Source: JAAFIP01 sp043747295 (GTDB lineage Bacteria > Pseudomonadota > Gammaproteobacteria > Burkholderiales > Burkholderiaceae_C). From it: DNA of 20,592 nucleotides. How positions within the stretch are numbered: the first letter of the stretch is position 1; every line of letters starts with the position of its first letter. Below, piece after piece: positions 15,487 through 20,592 of this stretch. The stretch covers positions 1 through 20,592 of the forward strand of contig JAYTPK010000184.1 of NCBI GenBank assembly GCA_043747295.1, in the 5' to 3' direction. The position numbers and the translations under genes are program-made. The notes beneath the pieces were generated by a model, which searched no databases, had not been told where the DNA came from, and saw nothing but the letters and a program-made list of their open reading frames with translations.

Positions 15487-15514
15487 AAAGACTCCAACTT
15501 ACCGATAAATTGAT

Positions 15515-16225
15515 TTACACGTGCACCAAGGTGCCTTCGTCTTCGCCCATGACCACACGCTTTAGCGCGCCGTTTTTAAAAATACTGAACACTTTGATAG
15601 GCAGCTTTTGGTCACGGCACAGCGCAAAGGCTGCTGCGTCCATCACACCTAGGTTTTGGCGCATCGCCTCATCAAAAGTCAGCTTACTGTAGCGTGTAGC
15701 AGTCGGGTCTAGCTTAGGGTCAGCCGTATACACACCGTCCACCTTGGTAGCTTTAAGAACAATTTCAGCGCCAATCTCAGCACCGCGCAAAGCTGCAGCT
15801 GTATCGGTCGTAAAAAACGGGTTTCCGGTACCAGCCGCAAAAATAACGACTTTACCTTCTTCAAGGTATTGCAGAGCCTTAGGACGAATATATGGCTCTA
15901 CGACTTGCTCGATATTGATAGCGGACATTACGCGGGCAATCAAGCCGGCATTGTTCATCGTATCGGCCAAAGCCAAGGCATTCATCACCGTGGCCAGCAT
16001 GCCCATGTAATCAGCAGTAGCGCGGTCCATGCCAACAGAGCCGCCTGCGACACCGCGAAAAATATTGCCACCGCCAATGACCACGGCCACCTGCACGCCC
16101 AGCTCAGTGACTTCTTTGATCTCGTGCACCATGCGCATGATGGTGGCGCGGTTGATACCAAAAGCATCGTCGCCCATTAACGCCTCGCCCGAGAGTTTTA
16201 ACAATATTCTTTTGTGCGCTGGCAT
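15515..16225 (-). CDS. pyrH: Uridylate (UMP) kinase
   Basis: The 236-residue protein belongs to the amino-acid-kinase fold family and phosphorylates UMP to UDP. The N-terminal KRILLKLSGEAL, the VIGGGNIFRG loop and the TVDGVYTADP-like stretch (VDGVYTADPKLD) are typical of bacterial PyrH, a hexamer regulated by GTP and UTP. ATG at 16225 has a clear AGGAG ten bases upstream. A strong terminator lies between tsf and this gene, so it probably has its own promoter in the 65-bp interval between them, with some read-through from tsf. Confidence 0.97.
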   Translation of the reverse strand: MPAHKRILLKLSGEALMGDDAFGINRATIMRMVHEIKEVTELGVQVAVVIGGGNIFRGVAGGSVGMDRATADYMGMLATVMNALALADTMNNAGLIARVMSAINIEQVVEPYIRPKALQYLEEGKVVIFAAGTGNPFFTTDTAAALRGAEIGAEIVLKATKVDGVYTADPKLDPTATRYSKLTFDEAMRQNLGVMDAAAFALCRDQKLPIKVFSIFKNGALKRVVMGEDEGTLVHV

Positions 16226-16256
16226 GGGGTAAGGTCTCCTGTAGGGTGTAGCTGCA

Positions 16257-16262
16257 ATTATC
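16257..16262 (-). promoter_or_regulatory. Possible -10 element for pyrH
   Basis: GATAAT on the minus strand, matching five of six bases of the consensus, lies between the tsf terminator and the pyrH ribosome binding site. It would give a leader of roughly 25 bases. No good -35 sequence is seen at the right distance. Confidence 0.3.
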
Positions 16263-16289
16263 AGCGATGTTGGCGATGTTTTTGGGTGG

Positions 16290-16320
16290 AAAAAAAGCGG
16301 TAAATTTGCACTTACCGCTT
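16290..16320 (-). terminator. Rho-independent terminator after tsf
   Basis: On the minus strand AAGCGGTAA and TTACCGCTT pair perfectly over 9 bp around an 8-base loop, and the second arm runs into a stretch of T (seven A on the plus strand at 16290-16296). It lies 80 bp past the tsf stop codon. Confidence 0.85.
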
Positions 16321-16400
16321 GTTTCTCAGCTTGTATTTTTCCGCTTGTATCGGGCTATCACTGAATTAACCCTCAACAACGCTCCTGCACAACGTTCAAA

Positions 16401-17324
16401 TTAGGCGGCTTTAGCAGCAGCAATCTGTGCTGCCACTTCAGCAGCGAAGTCGTCAACTTTCTTCTCAATGCCCTCACCCACCACGTACAAGGTAAAACCC
16501 TTGACCACGGTGTTAGCGGCTTTAAGCATAACTTCCACAGTTTGCTTGTCGTTTTTAACGAAAGACTGATTCAGCAAAGCTACTTCTTTGAGGTACTTTT
16601 GTACCGAGCCATCAATGCGCTTGGCCACAATCTCGGCGGGCTGGGTAGGCTTGCCTGCGGCAGTGGCCACAGCGGCGTCTTCAGCGGCTTTAGCGGCAGC
16701 TACGCTGCGCTCACGTTCGATCAGCTCAGCAGGCACTTCAGCGCTGGTCAAGGACACAGGCTTCATAGCGGCAATGTGCATGGCGGTGTCTTTGGCAGCG
16801 GTCATGTCACCCGTATGCTCTACCACCACGCCAATGCGGGTGCCGTGCAAGTAAGTAGCTACTGTGCCTTCAAAGCGCTTGAAACGACGGAAAGTCATGT
16901 TTTCGCCAATTTTGCCGATCAAACCCTTGCGCACGTCTTCTAGCGTTGGGCCGAAGCCGTCAGCGCTGTGCGCCAAAGCTCCCAAAGCCTCAACAGTAGC
17001 TGGGTTGTGCGCGGCCACCAAAGTAGCTGCAGCGTTGCACAAAGCCAAGAAGCTGTCGTTTTTGGTGACAAAGTCGGTTTCGCAGTTCACTTCGATCATG
17101 GCCGACGCTGCGCCTTGCATACCCAAAGCTACTACGCCCTCAGCGGTCACGCGGGCGCTGGCTTTGCCAGCTTTGTTGCCCAGCTTAACGCGCAAAATTT
17201 CTTCGGCTTTCACCATGTCGCCAGCGGCTTCGGTGAGGGCTTTTTTGCACTCCATCATGGGCGCATCGGTTTTGCCGCGCAGTTCAGCGACCATGCTTGC
17301 TGTAATTGCAGTCATTGCAGTCAT
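16401..17324 (-). CDS. tsf: Translation elongation factor Ts
   Basis: The 307-residue protein is the nucleotide exchange factor for EF-Tu. The N-terminal UBA-like domain ends in TDAPMMECKKAL, the family signature, and the core with the conserved CETDFV stretch (about residue 80) follows. Length is normal for betaproteobacteria. ATG at 17324 is preceded by AAGGA at good spacing. The first nine bases (ATGACTGCA) are directly duplicated, giving MTAMTAI and a second possible start in frame. It lies 66 bp downstream of rpsB with a hairpin terminator or attenuator between them. Confidence 0.97.
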   Translation of the reverse strand: MTAMTAITASMVAELRGKTDAPMMECKKALTEAAGDMVKAEEILRVKLGNKAGKASARVTAEGVVALGMQGAASAMIEVNCETDFVTKNDSFLALCNAAATLVAAHNPATVEALGALAHSADGFGPTLEDVRKGLIGKIGENMTFRRFKRFEGTVATYLHGTRIGVVVEHTGDMTAAKDTAMHIAAMKPVSLTSAEVPAELIERERSVAAAKAAEDAAVATAAGKPTQPAEIVAKRIDGSVQKYLKEVALLNQSFVKNDKQTVEVMLKAANTVVKGFTLYVVGEGIEKKVDDFAAEVAAQIAAAKAA

Positions 17325-17347
17325 TTTGAATCCTTGAAAAATACTAG

Positions 17348-17373
17348 AAAAAAGGGGCTACTGGAGCCCCTTT
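17348..17373 (-). terminator. Terminator or attenuator between rpsB and tsf
   Basis: On the minus strand AAAGGGGCT pairs with AGCCCCTTT around a 5-base loop, and the run of T continues to six bases. It has the form of a Rho-independent terminator and lies 18-43 bases past the rpsB stop. Partial read-through would set the ratio of EF-Ts to S2, as is known for the E. coli rpsB-tsf operon. Confidence 0.8.
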
Positions 17374-17390
17374 GACAAATAGTCGGGGTG

Positions 17391-18140
17391 TTAAGCCTTG
17401 GCGGCTTCTTGCACTTCAACAAACTCGTCGTTACCGGCTACAGCCTTGACCACTTCGGTCACGGCGTTGGCACGGCCTTCAATGATGGCATCAGCCACAC
17501 CACGGGCGTACAAAATCACAGCTTTGGACGAGTCGTCGTTACCAGGGATGATGTAGTCAATACCTTCTGGGGAGTGATTAGAGTCCACAATACCGATGAT
17601 AGGGATGCCCAGCTTGCGCGCTTCTTGCACTGCAATCTTGTGGTAGCCCACGTCGATGATGAACAAAGCGTCAGGCAAAGCTGGCATGTCTTGAATGCCG
17701 CCAATGTCTTTTTCCAGCTTTTCCATCTCACGTGCAAACATGAGTTGTTCTTTTTTGCTCAACGCATCCAGACCAGCTTCTTGCTGGGTTTTCATTTCTT
17801 TCAAACGCTTGAGAGAAATTTTCACCGTTTTGAAGTTGGTCAGCATACCGCCCAACCAGCGCTGGTTCACAAACGGAACGCCCGCACGGTTAGCTTCTTC
17901 AACGATGGTCTCGCGCGCGGTGCGCTTGGTGCCGATCATCAAAATGGTGCCGCGATTAGCGGACAGCTGACGCACAAACTTCATTGCGTCCTCGAACATC
18001 GGCTGCGATTTTTCGAGATTGATAATGTGGATTTTATTGCGATGGCCGAAGATGTACGGTGCCATCTTAGGATTCCAGAAACGGGTCTGGTGGCCGAAGT
18101 GGACGCCTGCGTCCAACATTTCGCGCATAGAAATTGCCAT
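17391..18140 (-). CDS. rpsB: 30S ribosomal protein S2
   Basis: From ATG at 18140 the product has 249 residues and starts MAISMREMLDAGVHFGHQ, the usual S2 N-terminus. The conserved FWNPKMAPYIFG and INLEKS follow, and the C-terminal half has the IDVGYHKIAVQEARKLGIP segment. S2 joins the small subunit late in assembly and is needed to bind S1. I chose 18140 because GGAG lies eight bases upstream; a TTG at 18155 would add five unlikely residues. It is the first gene of the cluster, with a long leader and a strong-looking promoter. The large open frame on the opposite strand is a shadow. Confidence 0.97.
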   Translation of the reverse strand: MAISMREMLDAGVHFGHQTRFWNPKMAPYIFGHRNKIHIINLEKSQPMFEDAMKFVRQLSANRGTILMIGTKRTARETIVEEANRAGVPFVNQRWLGGMLTNFKTVKISLKRLKEMKTQQEAGLDALSKKEQLMFAREMEKLEKDIGGIQDMPALPDALFIIDVGYHKIAVQEARKLGIPIIGIVDSNHSPEGIDYIIPGNDDSSKAVILYARGVADAIIEGRANAVTEVVKAVAGNDEFVEVQEAAKA

Positions 18141-18280
18141 GATGTGTAACTCCAAAGGTTAGGTCTTAAAGACAGCTCGTTTTGCAATGCGGAGGTACCA
18201 AACAGCGCAATTCAACAACTCTTGAACTTGGCTTGATAATCACTGCACAACAACACCTTGATGAACTGTTTTGCGAATAA

Positions 18281-18318
18281 CTCTGCTAAAAATCTAGAAA
18301 TTAGGCTTTTTAGCAAAG
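18281..18318 (-). promoter_or_regulatory. Stem-loop at the start of the rpsB leader
   Basis: On the minus strand CTTTGCTAAAAA (18318-18307) pairs with TTTTTAGCAGAG (18292-18281) over 12 bp with one G-U pair and a 14-base loop. No T-tract follows, so it is not a terminator. Its first base is about where transcription should start from the extended -10 at 18325. It may protect the 5' end or belong to S2 autoregulation; S2 is known to repress rpsB-tsf through the leader in E. coli. The remaining leader is about 140 bases. Confidence 0.5.
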
Positions 18319-18324
18319 CTACTG

Positions 18325-18333
18325 ATTATAGCA
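18325..18333 (-). promoter_or_regulatory. Extended -10 promoter for rpsB
   Basis: On the minus strand TGCTATAAT is a perfect TATAAT with the TGn extension. No good -35 is found 16-18 bases upstream, which is tolerable for extended -10 promoters. The transcription start is predicted near 18318, giving a leader of about 178 bases. The upstream part of this promoter overlaps the start region of the divergent amidase gene. Confidence 0.6.
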
Positions 18334-18351
18334 CCCTACCCGCCTTTAGAG

Positions 18352-19737
18352 ATGACTCAATCCACCACCCCACGCAGCGACTTACACACCACGCGCCTTG
18401 CTATTGAGCGCGGCCACAGCACTGCCGCGCAAGAAATGGCGCTGTCGCTGGCCATTGCGAAGTCTGATGCCTGCCAGCATACTTTTTTAAGCTTAAACCT
18501 ATCTGGTGCCCATGCGGCTGCGCAAGCGGCTCTTCCAGGCCAAGCTTTGGCGGGATTGGCCATCTCTGTGAAAGATTTGTTCGATGTAGCAGGCCAAGTG
18601 ACTGCATCAGGCTCGACCGTGCTGGCTGATAGCCGCCCTGCAGTGGTTGACTGCCCAGCCGTGGCGCGCCTAAAAGCAGCTGGCGGTGCAGTGTTGGGCC
18701 GCACCAATATGGTGGAATTTGCTTTCTCAGGGGTGGGCTGTAACCCGCACCATGGCACGCCCGTGAACCCCTGCGACGCGCAGGTAGCGCGCATCCCGGG
18801 TGGTTCGTCCAGCGGGGCGGCGGTGTCGGTGGCCAGCGGGGCGGCGTTTATTGGGCTGGGGTCTGACACTGGCGGCTCGCTGCGCATACCAGCGGCTTTG
18901 TGTGGGATTGTGGGTTTTAAGCCCACGGCGCGCACCGTGCCCACCGACGGTGCCATCCCGCTGTCTTCCACGCTTGACACCGTGGGTGCGTTGACCCGCT
19001 CGGTGCGCGACGCTATCACGGCTCACGAAATTTTGTCAGCCACCAAAGTCACTCACGCGGCATTGGATTTGCGCACATTGAAGCTGGCCGTGGCCCACAC
19101 CACCATGCTGGACAGCCTGGAGCCCGCCGTCGCCCAAGCCTTTGAGCGCAGCTTGCAGTTACTGCGCGCTGGCGGGGCGCAGATTGAGGACATCAAGCTG
19201 CCTGAGATAGCCGATTTAGGCAGTATTCAATCACGCGGCGGCTTCTCTGCCCCTGAGGCACAGGCTTGGCAGCGCGCACGCGGCGTGTGGCCTGACCGCA
19301 AAGGCGAATACGACCCGCGCGTAGCCCAGCGCATCGCCATGGCCGACAACATGAGCGCTAGCGACTACGTCACCCTGCACGCCGCCCGGCTAGACTGGAT
19401 ACAGCGCACCCACCGCGCCCTGACTGCCTACGATGCGGTGCTCTCGCCCACCGTGCCCATCACCGCACCGCCGATTGCCAGCCTAGCACCGGCCACTGGG
19501 CACCATGCCGAGCAGGACGCATTACGCGACGCCGAGTTTTGGCGCGTCAATGCTCTGCTACTGCGCAACACCAGCGTGGTCAATATACTAGACGGCTGCG
19601 CGATTAGCCTGCCCTGCCAACTACCCGGCCAACTCCCTGTGGGGTTGATGCTGTGGCATGGCGCAATGCACGACAATACGGTACTGCAACTGGCACTGTG
19701 GGTAGAAGCTCAATTAGCCAAGTCACTACAAAAATGA
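18352..19737 (+). CDS. Amidase signature family hydrolase
   Basis: The 461-residue protein belongs to the amidase signature family (the family of GatA and many amide hydrolases). The catalytic triad is Lys74 in SVKDLFD, cis-Ser152 in GGSSSGAA and nucleophile Ser176 in TGGSLR; the Ser-Ser spacing of 24 is that of known members. Length is typical. It hydrolyses an amide in the cytosol; the substrate is not evident, and no gatB or gatC is nearby, so a role in tRNA amidation is unlikely. ATG at 18352 has only a weak GAG just before it. The stop codon TGA lies at the first bases of interspersed repeat copy F. A DadA-like gene follows after 55 bp, so the two are probably co-transcribed. Confidence 0.9.
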   Translation: MTQSTTPRSDLHTTRLAIERGHSTAAQEMALSLAIAKSDACQHTFLSLNLSGAHAAAQAALPGQALAGLAISVKDLFDVAGQVTASGSTVLADSRPAVVDCPAVARLKAAGGAVLGRTNMVEFAFSGVGCNPHHGTPVNPCDAQVARIPGGSSSGAAVSVASGAAFIGLGSDTGGSLRIPAALCGIVGFKPTARTVPTDGAIPLSSTLDTVGALTRSVRDAITAHEILSATKVTHAALDLRTLKLAVAHTTMLDSLEPAVAQAFERSLQLLRAGGAQIEDIKLPEIADLGSIQSRGGFSAPEAQAWQRARGVWPDRKGEYDPRVAQRIAMADNMSASDYVTLHAARLDWIQRTHRALTAYDAVLSPTVPITAPPIASLAPATGHHAEQDALRDAEFWRVNALLLRNTSVVNILDGCAISLPCQLPGQLPVGLMLWHGAMHDNTVLQLALWVEAQLAKSLQK

Positions 19738-19768
19738 TAGCTATCCAAGCAATAAATGCTTGGACTAT
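19737..19768 (+). repeat. Interspersed repeat, copy F
   Basis: The core begins on the last base of the amidase stop codon (the A of TGA) and ends GCTTGGACTAT. An imperfect CGGC...GCCG hairpin may follow and would reach into the next gene's start. The stop codon of the amidase may have been provided by this element. Confidence 0.8.
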
Positions 19769-19792
19769 CGGCATATTTAAGCACTTTTTTAC

Positions 19793-20592
19793 ATGAAAAT
19801 AGCCGTTATAGGCGCAGGCATTGTGGGTATCACCACCGCCTACGAATTAGCCAGCGATGGCCACCAAGTGACCGTGTATGAGCAGCGCGGCGCAGCCGCT
19901 GAAGAAGCCAGCTTTGCCAACGCAGGTGTATTGGCACCTGGCTACGTTACCCCATGGGCCGCCCCAGGCATGCCGTGGAAAGTAGCCCAACAAATGCTCG
20001 GCCAGCATGCCGCCGTGCGCATCAGCCTGCCGTTGTCGGGCGCCCAGCTGTCCTGGATGTGGCGCTTTTGGCGCGCATGCAAGCTAGATACCTATTTAGC
20101 CCACCGCGCTGCCCTGCAAAAACTAGCCTTCTACAGCCGTGAACGCCTGCACGCTATTACCGCCAAGCACCAGCTTGAATACGACCGTAGCGAAGGCTAC
20201 ACCGTGCTGCTACGCAGCGCCAAAGACCACGCCATGGTGCAACCGGGCCTTAAGGTGCTGCGCGACCTAGGCGTGCCATTTGCTGAGATTGACGAGGCAC
20301 AAACCCGCACCCTAGAGCCTGCGCTGAACCCCGACACCACTTTTCACGGCGCAGTGCACCTGCCCCAAGACGAGGTAGGCAACTGCCGCCAGTTTGCTTT
20401 GATGCTCAAAGACATCTCCCGTGCGCAAGGGGTGGATTTCCAGTTCAATACCAAGGTAGTCCAAGTATCTACTACTCAGACAGCTACGCTTTCAATAGCA
20501 AAAACCAACTCTGACAGCCCTGGCACCGCACCTCAAAGCGTGCAGTTTGATGCTGTAGTGATCTGTGCGGGCATAGCTAGCGTGCAGCTGTG
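19793..20592 (+). CDS. dadA: D-amino acid dehydrogenase (DadA-like FAD oxidoreductase), 3' end outside window
   Basis: Only the first 266 codons are present. The product starts MKIAVIGAGIVGITTAYELA, an FAD-binding Rossmann fold with GxGxxG (residues 7-12) and an acidic residue (Glu30) ending the second strand. It then follows the DadA pattern, with ASFANAGVLAPGY near residue 40-53 and a second FAD contact VVICAG near 255-260. DadA-type enzymes oxidise D-amino acids to 2-oxoacids and ammonia, passing electrons to the respiratory chain at the inner membrane. Residues 222-232 come from interspersed repeat copy G and lie in a segment about eight residues longer than in recalled E. coli DadA. Lacking a clear ribosome binding site, it is 55 bp after the amidase and probably in its operon. 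The substrate may be another amino acid. Confidence 0.8.
   Translation, partial: MKIAVIGAGIVGITTAYELASDGHQVTVYEQRGAAAEEASFANAGVLAPGYVTPWAAPGMPWKVAQQMLGQHAAVRISLPLSGAQLSWMWRFWRACKLDTYLAHRAALQKLAFYSRERLHAITAKHQLEYDRSEGYTVLLRSAKDHAMVQPGLKVLRDLGVPFAEIDEAQTRTLEPALNPDTTFHGAVHLPQDEVGNCRQFALMLKDISRAQGVDFQFNTKVVQVSTTQTATLSIAKTNSDSPGTAPQSVQFDAVVICAGIASVQL
20456..20487 (-). repeat. Interspersed repeat, copy G (inside the dadA-like gene)
   Basis: The core is on the minus strand here, opposite to copies A-F, so that relative to its host gene it has the same sense orientation as C, D and E. It reads V-V-Q-V-S-T-T-Q-T-A in frame. The middle is diverged (GTAGTAGATAC where others have GCAATAGATAC). Confidence 0.75.

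Noticed and set aside
17388..18149. 253-codon open frame on the plus strand opposite rpsB
   Set aside because: It is the complement of a highly conserved ribosomal protein gene; its His/Phe/Asn-rich composition is typical of an antisense shadow.
1..20592. CRISPR array, tRNA, rRNA, prophage or toxin-antitoxin genes
   Set aside because: No regularly spaced direct repeats with unique spacers, no cloverleaf or rRNA sequence, and no phage or toxin-like gene was seen.

Overview
ORGANISM. The window looks like a chromosomal segment of a betaproteobacterium (order Burkholderiales, most likely Comamonadaceae). The basis is gene order (rpsB-tsf-pyrH-frr-uppS-cdsA-dxr-rseP-bamA-skp-lpxD-fabZ-lpxA-lpxB-rnhB-rRNA/tRNA methyltransferase), protein character and moderate GC. 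No species is claimed.  LAYOUT. (1) 1-288: a 178-bp MITE-like element with about 38-bp imperfect terminal inverted repeats, then four degenerate 16-bp tandem repeats that run into the end of an aminotransferase gene. (2) 279-2163: a PLP aminotransferase (minus) divergent from an Lrp/AsnC regulator (plus). (3) 2164-2728: 565 bp without a convincing gene, holding two copies of a short interspersed repeat, a terminator-like hairpin and a long palindrome. (4) 2729-18140: sixteen genes, all on the minus strand, tightly packed. They cover translation (rpsB, tsf, frr), UMP kinase, isoprenoid and undecaprenyl synthesis (dxr, uppS), phospholipid synthesis (cdsA), envelope stress and outer-membrane assembly (rseP, bamA, skp), lipid A synthesis (lpxD, fabZ, lpxA, lpxB), RNase HII and a SpoU methyltransferase. 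Hairpins with T-tracts after rpsB and after tsf divide the cluster into transcription segments. (5) 18352-20592: on the plus strand, an amidase and the first part of a DadA-type FAD dehydrogenase that runs off the window.  HOW THE GENES WORK TOGETHER. The minus-strand cluster couples protein synthesis to envelope building: dxr and uppS supply the lipid carrier, cdsA supplies phospholipid precursor, fabZ/lpxA/lpxD/lpxB make lipid A, and skp/bamA/rseP build and monitor the outer membrane. The two flanking pairs look like amino-acid or amide catabolism.  MOST UNUSUAL OBSERVATIONS. First, a 32-bp core repeat (starts ATAGCT, ends ACTTGGACTAC in consensus) occurs seven times. Four copies lie inside essential or conserved genes (methyltransferase, lpxB, dxr, dadA-like), all in the same sense orientation and the same codon phase, encoding a V-Q-V-S/D-x-x-Q-x-A peptide; in LpxB and Dxr it seems to replace native sequence without changing length. 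Second, the lpxB start is preceded by three 19-bp-spaced copies of its own first nine bases (ATGACTAAA); each opens an 8-codon mini-ORF whose TAA stop lies inside the next copy, a possible stop-restart translation cascade. Third, the presumed rpsB transcript would begin with a 12-bp stem-loop just after an extended -10 promoter. Fourth, LpxA carries Met171 at the position aligned with E. coli Gly173, which predicts a C10 hydroxyacyl preference.
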